DNA of 64,000 bases from contig NZ_BMFZ01000008.1 of assembly GCF_014639435.1 (NCBI RefSeq), positions 186,001 to 250,000 on the forward strand, written 5' to 3'. Below the pieces are notes generated by a model, which did not search any database, was not told the origin of the DNA, and saw only the letters and a program-made list of their open reading frames with translations. This stretch comes from Hafnia psychrotolerans. GTDB lineage: Bacteria > Pseudomonadota > Gammaproteobacteria > Enterobacterales > Enterobacteriaceae. This document shows positions 26,103-35,290 of this stretch, piece after piece (within the stretch, counting starts at the first letter, position 1; every line of letters begins with the position of its first letter). The translations under genes were made by a program, and so were the position numbers.

Positions 26103-26807
26103 ATGACAACGCTCAATCACTTTGGTCAACCGATAGGTGACGCTCTGCCCGACTGGAAACCACGCGAACGCCCCCAGTCTATCCCGCTCGATGGCCGTTT
26201 TTGCCGGCTTGAACCGCTGGATACTGCGCTTCACAGTCAGGCTCTCTTCTCCGCCTGGCACAGCATAGAGGACAACCGCGACTGGACCTATTTCTCTACC
26301 GAGCGCCCGGCAACACAGGCAGAGTGTGATTCACTGCTCACCCGCAATGCAGCAAGTCAGGATCCGCTGTTTTTTGCCGTTGTCGATAACGCGACCCAGC
26401 GCGCAATGGGCAGTGTTGCGCTGATGCGTATTGATCCGGTAAACGGCGTGGCTGAAATTGGTTGGGTGAATTGGTCGCCGCTAATGAAACGCTCGTGCCA
26501 TGGAACTGAAGCGATCTTCTTACTATTGAAATACCTGTTTGACGATTTGCAGTACCGTCGCTGCGAATGGAAGTGCCACTTTATGAACATCGCATCCAAT
26601 GCGGCGGCGAAAAGATTCGGCTTTCAGTTTGAGGGGACATTCCGTCAGGTGATCGTTAACAAAGGGCACAACCGTGATACCTGCTGGTATTCGATGCTGG
26701 ATAACGAATGGCCACAGCGCAAACCGGCGTTCGAACAGTGGCTAAGTGCAGAGAATTTTGATGCCGAAGGCCAGCAGAAGCAACGTCTGGAAGCCTTCAG
26801 AGCCTAA
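26103..26807 (+). CDS. RimJ/RimL-type GNAT acetyltransferase
   Basis: The 234-residue product belongs to the GNAT branch that acetylates protein N-termini or small molecules. It begins MTTLNHFGQPIGDALPDWKP and carries IGWVNWSPLMKRSCHGTEAI and the C-terminal NIASNAAAKRFGFQFEGTFR typical of this branch. A start 18 bp upstream at 26085 is possible. Homologues are common as single genes in enterobacteria without known substrate. Confidence 0.88.
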   Translation: MTTLNHFGQPIGDALPDWKPRERPQSIPLDGRFCRLEPLDTALHSQALFSAWHSIEDNRDWTYFSTERPATQAECDSLLTRNAASQDPLFFAVVDNATQRAMGSVALMRIDPVNGVAEIGWVNWSPLMKRSCHGTEAIFLLLKYLFDDLQYRRCEWKCHFMNIASNAAAKRFGFQFEGTFRQVIVNKGHNRDTCWYSMLDNEWPQRKPAFEQWLSAENFDAEGQQKQRLEAFRA

Positions 26808-26815
26808 CAAGAGCC

Positions 26816-27370
26816 TTAGCGGCGCTGCGGTTTTAGCGAGGTAGACAGCAACTGGTCGATATCATCCCAGGCGTAAATAACATTTTTGGAAAGCCATAGT
26901 GGGCCGGAATCTGTATAGCGTCCGCCCTCTTTGCCACCCAACGCCGTATAGAAGTGAATAGCGGGGAAATTATCTTCGACGACTCCCAGACCTACGCCAG
27001 TGAAGCCGCTATTTTTCAGTCGCTGAGCTATCTCAGTCAGCAGGCAGCGTCCAATTCCCTGACGCGCAAACTGCGTGTCGACATACAACAGTTTTATTTC
27101 GGCCAGTTTACCGAACTCAACGTTTCCCGACGTTGAGGCCAAGGTGAATCCAGCCAATTCACCGTTAATCTCAGCCAGCAAGACATACTGTTGGTCTGCC
27201 GGGTGCGCAAACTTATCCTGCCAGAACGCCAGACGGCGGGTTTCATCGAGCGCAGCAAAGGCGTCGGCTGGGGCAAGTTTACGGTAGGTTTCACGCCAGA
27301 CAGCCACGTGTAAACGGGCCAGTTCAGCGGCGTCAGAGGGTTTGGCATCTCGGATGGTTAGCGTAGTCAC
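26816..27370 (-). CDS. GNAT family N-acetyltransferase
   Basis: The best start is a GTG at 27370 (VTTLTIRDAKPSDAAELARL), giving 184 residues; an ATG at 27463 would add 31 residues without homology. The acetyl-CoA motif is VDTQFARQGIGRCLLTEIAQ, and NFPAIHFYTALGGKEGGRY is typical of the C-terminal half. The substrate is unknown. It converges on the previous acetyltransferase gene, with only 8 bp between them. Confidence 0.85.
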   Translation of the reverse strand: MTTLTIRDAKPSDAAELARLHVAVWRETYRKLAPADAFAALDETRRLAFWQDKFAHPADQQYVLLAEINGELAGFTLASTSGNVEFGKLAEIKLLYVDTQFARQGIGRCLLTEIAQRLKNSGFTGVGLGVVEDNFPAIHFYTALGGKEGGRYTDSGPLWLSKNVIYAWDDIDQLLSTSLKPQRR

Positions 27371-27466
27371 AGGAAATATCCTTAAATTTAGCGGGTTAGC
27401 TTTTACCTGGGGTGATGATTCCGCCAGTATAACGCCCGCCATAGGCTTTCCCGCAGTGAGCAATTA

Positions 27467-28585
27467 TTATTTATTTTCTGTCTTTTCCTCTTGTGCCAGT
27501 AACGCCCTTTTGCGTTCGACACCCCAGCGATAACCCGCAATCTGCCCATCATTTTTTACCACCCGATGGCAGGGAATCGCCACTGCCAGAAGGTTGGCGG
27601 CGCACGCCCCAGCAACGGCACGAACCGATTTCGGCGCGCCAATTTTCTGTGCAATCTGCGAATAGCTGGCCGTAGTACCGAGCGGGATTTCACGTAATGC
27701 CTGCCAGACACGCTGTTGAAATGCGGTGCCGCGAATGTCCAAAGGCAAACCCAACCCTTTTTGTGGCGCATCGACGAAACCGATGATGGTCGCCATTCGC
27801 TGTTCAAAATCGGGGTCAGCGCCCTGTAAAACAGCGTGGTGGAAGCTGTCCTGCAACTGCTGAACCAGTCGTTCCGGCTCATCACCCAACAAAATGGCAC
27901 AGATCCCCCGCGCGCTTTCGGCCACGAGAATGCTGCCTAAAGAGCACTTCCCGACAGCAAACCAGACCTCAATACCACGGCCGCCAGATCTGAAGGCTTT
28001 TGGCGTCATGCCCAGCGCAACAGCAGTATTTTCGTAAAATCGCCCGTCCGAACCATAGCCTGAGCGGTAAATCGCCTCAGTAACCGGCATATTTTCCCGC
28101 AAGGTCTCGCGCATACGACGGATACGCAGCGCCAGTGCATACTCTTTCGGCGTGACTCCAGTTTGGGCTTTGAATAAGCGATGAAAGTGATAAGGGCTGA
28201 TGCCCACCGCAGCGGCAAGATCATTGAGTGTAATGACACACTCTGATTGCTCAATGAGGCGGCAGGCTCGTTCAACTTGCTGAGTATGGTGCTGCGCCAG
28301 CGAGATCAACCCCTGACGGCAGCGCTTGCAGGGACGGAAACCTGCCTGTTCTGCTGCCTCGGCATCGGAAAAAAATATCACGTTTTTAGGATTGGGCTGC
28401 CGAGATGGGCACGATGGTGCGCAATAAATGCCGGTCGTTTTCACCGCATAAACAAACTGGCCATCGGCGGCAGCATTACAATCCACCACCGCCTGCCAAC
28501 GTGGATCATTCTGTGTGTCTGGCGGGGTATTGGCGGGACAAGTTTGATTGGACAGAGCAGTCACTGGCATAATTTTCGCTGACAT
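27467..28585 (-). CDS. ada: Ada: methylphosphotriester/O6-methylguanine methyltransferase and activator
   Basis: Ada removes methyl groups from DNA irreversibly and, once methylated on its N-terminal Cys, activates the adaptive response. The start at 28585 follows AAGAGG and gives 372 residues. The zinc and acceptor cysteines of the N-terminal domain are Cys55, Cys59, Cys86 and Cys89 (GIYCAPSCPSR; FRPCKRCR). An AraC-type helix-turn-helix follows (LNDLAAAVGISPYHFHRLFK). The C-terminal acceptor is Cys339 in IPCHRVV. All key residues are present. No alkB or ogt lies next to it. Confidence 0.95.
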   Translation of the reverse strand: MSAKIMPVTALSNQTCPANTPPDTQNDPRWQAVVDCNAAADGQFVYAVKTTGIYCAPSCPSRQPNPKNVIFFSDAEAAEQAGFRPCKRCRQGLISLAQHHTQQVERACRLIEQSECVITLNDLAAAVGISPYHFHRLFKAQTGVTPKEYALALRIRRMRETLRENMPVTEAIYRSGYGSDGRFYENTAVALGMTPKAFRSGGRGIEVWFAVGKCSLGSILVAESARGICAILLGDEPERLVQQLQDSFHHAVLQGADPDFEQRMATIIGFVDAPQKGLGLPLDIRGTAFQQRVWQALREIPLGTTASYSQIAQKIGAPKSVRAVAGACAANLLAVAIPCHRVVKNDGQIAGYRWGVERKRALLAQEEKTENK

Positions 28586-28809
28586 CGCTGAACCTCTTAG
28601 GTTTTCGGTGGGTTGAACCACAGCCTATCTTGCCCACTGTTTCGCTACCCTCCGGCTCTTGCTTTCTCATTCTGCATCAGCGTCGAACTGACGTCATTAG
28701 AAGACAAAAGATATTCACCCCAACCATGCTGAAACCGGCCCAGCCCTTGCGTTCACAGATATTCATCACTATAAATCGTAGATTGTTCACACAATCCTGA
28801 GTGAGTTTT

Positions 28810-29286
28810 ATGTCCCTGACTATTATCCCGGTTGCATTGACTGATCCCAAGCTGAAGGCGCTAGTCACCGAACTCGACCATTACCAGTCTGCACTCTACC
28901 CCAATGGCAGTGATTACAGTATGCCGCTGGAAGTCATGGCGAACTCGGTCACCTACCCTGTTCTGGCCGTAACCGAGGGACAACCCGTGGGCTGCGCCTG
29001 CCTCTACCTGGGTAATGATGGGATTGCGGAAATCAAACGGGTCTATGTTGCGCCCAATGGACGCGGAAAAGGCGTGGCCTCCAGACTCATTCACTCTCTG
29101 GAGGACCACATTAAGGCATTGAAGATTACAGCGGTATATCTTGAAACCGGTATCCACCAGCATGACGCCATCGGGTTATACAAGAAACATGGCTTCAGCC
29201 TTACCGGGCCATTTGGCCATTATGCCAATGACCCGCTGAGCGTCTTTATGGTGAAAACTTTCTCCCCGGCTATTGCGGGCGCTTAA
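28810..29286 (+). CDS. GNAT family N-acetyltransferase
   Basis: The 158-residue product starts MSLTIIPVALTDPKLKALVT after GTGAG. The acetyl-CoA motif is VYVAPNGRGKGVASRLIHSL, followed by AVYLETGIHQHDAIGLYKKH and GFSLTGPFGHY. It resembles the YafP/PanZ-like small acetyltransferases seen near amino-acid hydrolase operons. Its end overlaps the convergent solute-binding gene by 17 bp. Confidence 0.87.
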   Translation: MSLTIIPVALTDPKLKALVTELDHYQSALYPNGSDYSMPLEVMANSVTYPVLAVTEGQPVGCACLYLGNDGIAEIKRVYVAPNGRGKGVASRLIHSLEDHIKALKITAVYLETGIHQHDAIGLYKKHGFSLTGPFGHYANDPLSVFMVKTFSPAIAGA

Positions 29287-30058
29287 CCGCCATTTCCAGT
29301 GGACCGAAATAGTGGGTTTTGATTTTTTCCCAGGTACCGTCGGCAATAATTTTCGCCAGCCCCTCATTGATCAGCTTTTTGGTTTTGTCGTCGCCCTGGC
29401 GCAGACCGTAGGCGGAACCAATACTAAACAGCTTATCATCACGTACTTCAGGTCCAGTCAGGGCGAAATCTTTACCTTCCGGTTTATTGAGGAAACCAAA
29501 TGTCACTGCCACACCAGGGCTGAGTGACGCGTCCAGACGACCAGCGATCAAATCTTGATAAATCGTATCCTGATCAGCATAAGCCACCACATCCACCCCT
29601 TTTGGCAACCAGAACGTATTAGCATACATTTCCTGAATCGAACCTTGCTGCACCGCGACGTGCTTGCCCTTTAGAGACTCCGCCGTTGGTTGTAATGGAC
29701 TGCCTTTGCGTGCCACCAGCTTGGTCGGAATATGGAAAACAAAGTCGCTGAAGTCGATCACTTTACGCCGCTTTTCCGTCGCGCCCTGCGGCGAGATAAA
29801 ATCGACTTTCTTGGCCATCAGTGAAGGGATTTCGGCGTCAAAGCTGCTGACCACAAACTCACACTTGACCTTCATCTCTTTGCAGATGGCATTAGTAATA
29901 TCAATTTCGAAACCGCTCGGCGTGCCATTGGCGTCACGGTACTGGAAAGGTGGGAATGCCAAATCTGCACCTACGCGTAGGGTTTCGCCTTCAGCGCGCG
30001 CCATAGAACTGCTCACCATCAAGCCGAATGCGGCCAAAACCAGTGTTCTCTTGATCAT
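29270..30058 (-). CDS. Periplasmic amino-acid-type solute-binding protein
   Basis: The start at 30058 (MIKRTLVLAAFGLMVSSSMA) follows GAGAGAA and gives 262 residues with a signal peptide cut after ARA. The fold is the HisJ/ArgT family: LRVGADLAFPPFQYRDANG, GFEIDITNAICKEMKVKCEF and GATEKRRKVIDFSD. It should deliver an amino acid or an opine-like ligand to an ABC importer, but no permease or ATPase genes are near. It follows the M20 hydrolase gene by 10 bp in one operon, which suggests that its ligand is the hydrolase substrate or product. Confidence 0.9.
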   Translation of the reverse strand: MIKRTLVLAAFGLMVSSSMARAEGETLRVGADLAFPPFQYRDANGTPSGFEIDITNAICKEMKVKCEFVVSSFDAEIPSLMAKKVDFISPQGATEKRRKVIDFSDFVFHIPTKLVARKGSPLQPTAESLKGKHVAVQQGSIQEMYANTFWLPKGVDVVAYADQDTIYQDLIAGRLDASLSPGVAVTFGFLNKPEGKDFALTGPEVRDDKLFSIGSAYGLRQGDDKTKKLINEGLAKIIADGTWEKIKTHYFGPLEMAVKRPQ

Positions 30059-30068
30059 TATTGTTCTC

Positions 30069-31268
30069 TCATTCACAGGGGTTATTTTGCGACTGCCAGG
30101 ATAAAAACTCTTCCCGTACCGCATGCAGCATGTCGGGGTTTTGACACAAGTCGACGGCGGTCATTGCCAGTGCTTTTGCCGCCAACAACATAGTGTCCAG
30201 ACCAGCCGCAGAACCGGCTGCTTCGGCAAATTCGGGGGTATGAGGCAAGACATCCCCGATACGTAGATAGGGGTGAATTGCCGCGGTTATCTGGCTGACA
30301 TTGCCAATATCGGACGAACCAATACCACCGTTGAGCGGGGGCGGAAACACGGCCACACCGAGGGTCTCCAGGTTTTGCTGGAAGTACCCAGCTAGCGTCA
30401 GGTTGTTATTGCGCTCGGCGTATGTCAGTCCTTCCTCAATCTCCAACCGCGCACCACTCATGTCTGCCGCCCCCTGCGCAACGGCGAAGACTTTGTTTTT
30501 CACCACGGTCAGTCCGCCGACGGTGTTGGCGCGCATGAGAAATTTAGCTTCTGCATAAGCCGGAATAATATTCATGGCGCTGCCGCCATCCGTAATAATG
30601 CCGTGGACACGCACGTCGTCGGTGAACAGCTGACGCAACGCGTTAAGGCCGACGAACGTGTTGATCACAGCGTCCAACGCACTGATACCATTCTGCGGGG
30701 CTGAGGCCGCATGGGCCGCTTTACCGAAGAATTTGAAAGTAGCATCAACACAGGCCAGACCGCCGCGCGTTACCATCGTTTTATCTCGCGGGTGGAACAT
30801 CATCACGGCGTCCACTTGGTCGAAAAATCCTTTTTCGGCCAGAATAATTTTGCCTCCGCCCTCCTCCTCTGCAGGTGTACCTATCACTTCTAACTTACCG
30901 GTTATCGCCGGGAAACCAGCCTTTAACGCCAGTGCAGCAGCGACCGACGCGGTGCCGATCAGGTTATGACCACAAGCGTGGCCCAAACTTTCCAGCGCGT
31001 CATATTCAGCCAGCAGCGCGATGGTCGGGCCGGGCTTGCCACTGTCGAAGGTGGCGCGAAATGCCGTCGGCAGCCCGCCAATCTGTTCTTCTATTTCAAA
31101 ACCAGCGGCCCGCAAAGGGGCTATCAGCATTGCCGACGACTTTACCTCTTCAAAACTTAGCTCAGGATTGGCATGAATCGTCAGCGCCAACGCAGTGAAC
31201 TGCGCCGCTTGATGATCAACACAGTCGATCACCTGCTTTTTGTGATCCTTGGTAGTGCAAAAAGACAT
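30069..31268 (-). CDS. M20 family amidohydrolase (AbgB/hippurate hydrolase-like)
   Basis: The start at 31268 (MSFCTTKDHKKQVIDCVDHQ) gives 399 residues. Metal-site motifs are LLAEYDALESLGHACGHNLI, GTPAEEEGGGKI and the late PHTPEFAEAAGS. The dimerisation domain lies in the middle (KAAHAASAPQNGISALDAVI). The family splits N-acyl or N-aminoacyl amides in the cytosol. It is the first gene of an operon with a periplasmic binding protein and is divergent from a LysR gene, its likely regulator. The substrate cannot be read from the sequence. Confidence 0.92.
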   Translation of the reverse strand: MSFCTTKDHKKQVIDCVDHQAAQFTALALTIHANPELSFEEVKSSAMLIAPLRAAGFEIEEQIGGLPTAFRATFDSGKPGPTIALLAEYDALESLGHACGHNLIGTASVAAALALKAGFPAITGKLEVIGTPAEEEGGGKIILAEKGFFDQVDAVMMFHPRDKTMVTRGGLACVDATFKFFGKAAHAASAPQNGISALDAVINTFVGLNALRQLFTDDVRVHGIITDGGSAMNIIPAYAEAKFLMRANTVGGLTVVKNKVFAVAQGAADMSGARLEIEEGLTYAERNNNLTLAGYFQQNLETLGVAVFPPPLNGGIGSSDIGNVSQITAAIHPYLRIGDVLPHTPEFAEAAGSAAGLDTMLLAAKALAMTAVDLCQNPDMLHAVREEFLSWQSQNNPCE

Positions 31269-31465
31269 ATTTGTTTTCCTACTCTGATGCAAACCAAAAA
31301 ATATTTTCGCCTGAACGGGTAACCAGGGCATAAGAGCTCTCATTAATTCCCTAGGAATAGGGCTTTTAAAGGATTTGGTCAAATTCAGGCTTTTTATCTG
31401 TTGTGCTTTATGCGCAAAAATTATTTTATGGATATAAGTTTTTACACCCAACACTGAGGGACGAA

Positions 31466-32335
31466 ATGAACGAGAAAGACTGGCTCATCCTGCGCGCCGT
31501 CTGGCAGCACAAAAATATTACCCGTGCCGCCGAGCAGCTTTATACCTCGCAACCGGCGCTGAGCTATCGCCTGCGGCAGATGGAACGCAAGCTGGCGATC
31601 CGTCTATTTGTTGACGGGCAGAAAGGGTTAGTGTTCAGCGCGCAGGGGGAATATTTAGCCCAGCACGCGCTGACCGTATTGCGAGATCTACAGCAGCTAA
31701 AAATTACGCTTCACAGTATGGATCAAGGGCAGCAAGGCGAAATTTCTCTCGGCGTGTCGAGCAATTATGCAGCGTATCGCCTGCCGGCTTTATTGAGTCA
31801 ATTCCGTCAGTCACATCCTGGGATCCGTGTGAACCTGATGAGTGGTTTCAGCGAGGAGATATTCCAGAAGCTGCTGCGTAATGAGATTGATATGGCGCTG
31901 GTTAAAGATGACTTTAACTGGAAAGAGGGTAAGCATTTGGTTGAAGAGGATGACTATTTTCTGGTAAACCGGCAGGATTTTGATTTCGCACTGCTACCCC
32001 AGATGCCACAAATAAAGATCCATCACGGTGCGCACGTTACGCAATTAATTGAGCGTTGGTGGAACGCCAATTTCTCCCATGCGCCCAATATTGCCATGGA
32101 AGTGGATAAACTAGAAATCTGTCTGGCGATGGTGGAACATGGCCTCGGTTACGCCATTGTTGCCACCTATTTACCGCTGGCGGAGCATTTGTATCGCCGC
32201 CCCATAAGCGTTGACGGGCAGACGGTAAAAAACTGCACTTGGCTGCTGCACCGTCACACTCTGAATACCTCGCCGGTGATGCAAGCGTTTATTCATCTGT
32301 TGCAAACGGCGCAGCACGGCGAAATCAGCAGCTGA
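31466..32335 (+). CDS. LysR family regulator
   Basis: The start at 31466 (MNEKDWLILRAVWQHKNITR) follows GAGGGA and gives 289 residues. The helix-turn-helix is ITRAAEQLYTSQPALSYRLR. The effector domain has GEISLGVSSNYAAYRLPALL and a late GLGYAIVATYLPL. It is divergent from the M20 hydrolase and solute-binding gene pair with about 200 bp between starts, the standard set-up for a LysR activator of that operon. Confidence 0.92.
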   Translation: MNEKDWLILRAVWQHKNITRAAEQLYTSQPALSYRLRQMERKLAIRLFVDGQKGLVFSAQGEYLAQHALTVLRDLQQLKITLHSMDQGQQGEISLGVSSNYAAYRLPALLSQFRQSHPGIRVNLMSGFSEEIFQKLLRNEIDMALVKDDFNWKEGKHLVEEDDYFLVNRQDFDFALLPQMPQIKIHHGAHVTQLIERWWNANFSHAPNIAMEVDKLEICLAMVEHGLGYAIVATYLPLAEHLYRRPISVDGQTVKNCTWLLHRHTLNTSPVMQAFIHLLQTAQHGEISS

Positions 32336-32352
32336 TGCTCAAAGACCGAGAG

Positions 32353-33234
32353 CTACAGCGTCAAGGTTCCATCGATCAACGTGCAGGTATGACCACCAAT
32401 CCATGGCTCACCGTCTATATACTCTACCGCCACGCGGCCTTCGCGCTGGCGCAAGGTTCCCTGCCGTACCTGATAGCCCTTTTCGGTTTTTTCGCCATCG
32501 GGGAAACCTTGCATTTTTAACACTCTGGCCAGACAGGCATTGGCACTACCGGTGACGGGATCTTCAGTCAGCACACCCTGCTCGACCAGTAGCGCCCGCA
32601 CTTCATAGTCCGCCGGCCCGCCCTGTTCGTGACAACCATAGATCGCCAGACCGTGAACCCCAGCCTGATGAATCAGTTCTTCAAGTGCCAGCGCATCGGC
32701 CTTAACATCCAGACAGGCTTGAGCACTTTGCATGCGTACGACCAGCCAGCCCAGCCCCATGCTTACCGCCATCGGTGCGATGTCTTCCTGACGCTTTGCG
32801 TAGTTCAGTGCTTTATCGAGCAAAGGCAGATGTTGAACCGCCAGCGGATTCATACTCGCTGGCGGTGCACAAAATGCCAGCCCACCGTCGTCGAGCATGT
32901 TGACCGGTACCAAACCAACACCGCACTGCTGAATAAGAAATCCCGGACGTTTGGGCTGTAAACCGGCTTCCAGTAAAGCATGCGCAGTGCCGAGAGTGGG
33001 GTGTCCGGCAAACGGGAATTCGGTATCTGGCGTAAAAATACGCACACGGTAGTCTGCTGTCGGGTCCGTTGGCTGCAGGACAAAAGTGGTTTCAGAAAGA
33101 TTAGTCCAGCGTGCCATGGCGCTCATCTGCTCGTCACTGAGTGAGTCAGCATCAAAGATAACGGCCAGCGGATTCCCTTTGAGAGGGACAGACGAAAAAA
33201 CATCAACTTGTTTAAAACGGCGCGTTTGTGTCAT
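32353..33234 (-). CDS. PhzF family isomerase-like protein (YddE-like)
   Basis: The 293-residue protein shows the PhzF pattern: [20 protein letters not shown] with the catalytic-type Glu in [11 protein letters not shown], then [20 protein letters not shown] and the C-terminal half motif [16 protein letters not shown]. PhzF itself isomerises a phenazine precursor, but no other phenazine genes are present, so the role is unknown as for most YddE-type proteins. It converges with the LysR gene, with 17 bp between them, and is divergent from the N-hydroxylase. Confidence 0.93.
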   Translation of the reverse strand: MTQTRRFKQVDVFSSVPLKGNPLAVIFDADSLSDEQMSAMARWTNLSETTFVLQPTDPTADYRVRIFTPDTEFPFAGHPTLGTAHALLEAGLQPKRPGFLIQQCGVGLVPVNMLDDGGLAFCAPPASMNPLAVQHLPLLDKALNYAKRQEDIAPMAVSMGLGWLVVRMQSAQACLDVKADALALEELIHQAGVHGLAIYGCHEQGGPADYEVRALLVEQGVLTEDPVTGSANACLARVLKMQGFPDGEKTEKGYQVRQGTLRQREGRVAVEYIDGEPWIGGHTCTLIDGTLTL

Positions 33235-33312
33235 GAAAGATCCTATTTAAAATCCGCTTTTAGAGTGTTGTTCTATGATTAAGAAATCATAACGGTAATG
33301 GGAATTTAAATC

Positions 33313-34593
33313 ATGTCGGTAGTAGATTTGATTGGTGTGGGGATCGGTCCATTTAACTTGAGTCTGGCCGCGATGGCGAAAGATACGGGAAAAATTGAGA
33401 GTGCTTTTTTCGACGCAAACAAAGAGTTCAGTTGGCATCCGGGTATGCTATTACCCACGGCAACCATGCAGACTTATGTCTTACAAGATCTGGTCACGAC
33501 TGTCGCTCCGCGCAGTGAATTTTCGTTTATCAATTATCTGGTTGAACAGAAGAAAATTTATCGTTTTTTGGCCACCGAGCAGCTCATTATCAGCCGCGAC
33601 GAGTTCTCCGATTATCTACGCTGGGCCTGCAAACGCATTGATCGCCTGTATTTCTCACAACCGGTTGATGCGATAGATTTTGATGACGCAAAGCAGGAGT
33701 TCGTCGTGCATACCCAGAAAGGCGAGCATCGTGCGCGCAATATTTGCCTGGGTACTGGCCATGCACCCTGGGTCCCTAAATCGGCCCGTTCCGCAATGGG
33801 TAAACACTGTTTTCACGCATCGGAAATGGCGTTGCGTGACCCCGACTTTACGGGCAAACAGGTGATGGTGATCGGCGGCGGGCAAAGCGGTGCGGACATT
33901 ATTCTTAATGCTCTGGATAACCACTGGGGAGCGTTCGCCGGGTTGAGCTGGTTGTCACGCAGACCAAACTTCCAACCGCTGGATGAGTCAATTTTTACCA
34001 ACGAGTATTTTACACCGGAGTACGTTAATTATTTCTATACTCTGCCGGACGAAATCCGCGAACAGGAGATTAAAACGCAGAAACTGCCCTCCGATGGCAT
34101 CAGCTATCACACGCTGGACGCGATTTATCAGCGGCTCTATCATCGTTTTGACGTGCTGCATCAGCCACGTGATGTGCGTTTATTACCGCACCGCACGCTG
34201 GACAATATCTCCCAGAAAACTGACGGTAGCTTCCGGTTACAGGCGCTGCACGGACTGGATCATTGCGAAGAGCATTTTGAGGCCGATATTATCGTTCTGG
34301 CAACGGGCTACCGTCCCGGCTTGCCGGATTATCTGGAGCCACTACTGGACCGAATCCCCTACGATCGCGAGCAACATCTACCCCTGCGCCCAAATTTCAA
34401 TCTGGAATGGGAAGGCCCGGCGAATAACCGCATTTACGCGGTCAACGCCGGGATCCACAGCCACGGTAGCGCTGAAGGGCAACTGACGCTAACAGCCTGG
34501 CGTTCGGCTAAGATCCTCAATCATCTGCTCGGTCAAGATCACTACGATCTCACTCCCGGCCCGTCGCTGGTACAGTGGTGGAGCGGCGACTAG
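33313..34593 (+). CDS. Amine N-hydroxylase (IucD/AlcA-like, lysine/ornithine/putrescine type)
   Basis: The 426-residue flavoprotein belongs to the siderophore-linked N-hydroxylases that use FAD and NADPH to oxidise the terminal amine of lysine, ornithine or a diamine. The FAD motif is GVGIGPFNLSLAA near the start, the NADPH motif is VMVIGGGQSGADI, and the late ATGYRPGLPDYL is the usual third motif. WHPGMLLPTATMQTYVLQDL is typical of the family. No acyltransferase, NIS synthetase or siderophore receptor lies next to it, so it is an orphan here. No convincing Fur box precedes it. Substrate choice between lysine and putrescine cannot be made by eye. Confidence 0.88.
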   Translation: MSVVDLIGVGIGPFNLSLAAMAKDTGKIESAFFDANKEFSWHPGMLLPTATMQTYVLQDLVTTVAPRSEFSFINYLVEQKKIYRFLATEQLIISRDEFSDYLRWACKRIDRLYFSQPVDAIDFDDAKQEFVVHTQKGEHRARNICLGTGHAPWVPKSARSAMGKHCFHASEMALRDPDFTGKQVMVIGGGQSGADIILNALDNHWGAFAGLSWLSRRPNFQPLDESIFTNEYFTPEYVNYFYTLPDEIREQEIKTQKLPSDGISYHTLDAIYQRLYHRFDVLHQPRDVRLLPHRTLDNISQKTDGSFRLQALHGLDHCEEHFEADIIVLATGYRPGLPDYLEPLLDRIPYDREQHLPLRPNFNLEWEGPANNRIYAVNAGIHSHGSAEGQLTLTAWRSAKILNHLLGQDHYDLTPGPSLVQWWSGD

Positions 34594-35123
34594 TCTGAAG
34601 AGGAACGTTTCCCTTTCGCGTTAAGTAAATCCACATAGGCTTGATCGACTAATTCCTGGCGGTCTATGTGCAATTTTTCCAGTAAATCTTCAGCAATGGC
34701 AATGCCTTGCTCCAGGGTTTGTTGCTCATCCAACATCACTTCAAATTCCACGTAATCTCCCAACCCCTTCACCCGGTCAAGGTGCAAACGTGTTTGGCCG
34801 AGCATAAACAAAGTACGCTGCTTGATGACCCGCCCTGCGGCACCATAGGCGAGCGTCAATGTGTGGCGTAACCCCTCGGGATCAGCCGTTTCAGTCAGCG
34901 TATAGAAACTGGGTTTGGGGCCGGACTTATCTGGGCGCTGATAGAAGATCAGTTCACCGCGATCGACCGCCAGGGTACGTAGTTTAAGGCGACCATGTGG
35001 ACAGATGAAGAACGTATCATCCTGATCGATAAGATCTGGCAACCCTTCGGCCAGTACGCCTATTTTTTCGTACATCGCTGAAAAGTCATCGATTCTGGCT
35101 TTTATCTCAATATTTCTGGCCAT
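34590..35123 (-). CDS. cyaB: Class IV adenylate cyclase (CYTH domain)
   Basis: The 177-residue protein has the CYTH signature EIKAR at its N-terminus and the tunnel residues spread over RLKLRTLAV, ELIFYQRPDKSGPK, HLDRVKGLGDYVEFEV. It resembles the AC-IV enzymes of Aeromonas and Yersinia, which make cyclic AMP; thiamine triphosphatase activity is another option in the CYTH family. A good ribosome site (AAGGAGA) precedes the start. Its stop overlaps the stop of the convergent N-hydroxylase by 4 bp. Confidence 0.85.
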   Translation of the reverse strand: MARNIEIKARIDDFSAMYEKIGVLAEGLPDLIDQDDTFFICPHGRLKLRTLAVDRGELIFYQRPDKSGPKPSFYTLTETADPEGLRHTLTLAYGAAGRVIKQRTLFMLGQTRLHLDRVKGLGDYVEFEVMLDEQQTLEQGIAIAEDLLEKLHIDRQELVDQAYVDLLNAKGKRSSSD

Positions 35124-35290
35124 ACTATCTCCTTACGCCTGTCCAATGAATCCGGTGTTTTACCCTATCATCATGACGCGATAGTGACACAGGCAGATTT
35201 GATCTGGGACGCTTAAATGATGAACAAATGAACCGCAGGTTTCGTCAAGTGCTAGGCTGAGGATCTGGTTTATTACTTGAGGGAACGCCC

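Noticed and set aside
33270-33312. A Fur box before the N-hydroxylase gene
   Set aside because: GATTAAGAAATCATAAC only loosely resembles GATAATGATAATCATTATC; too many mismatches to support.
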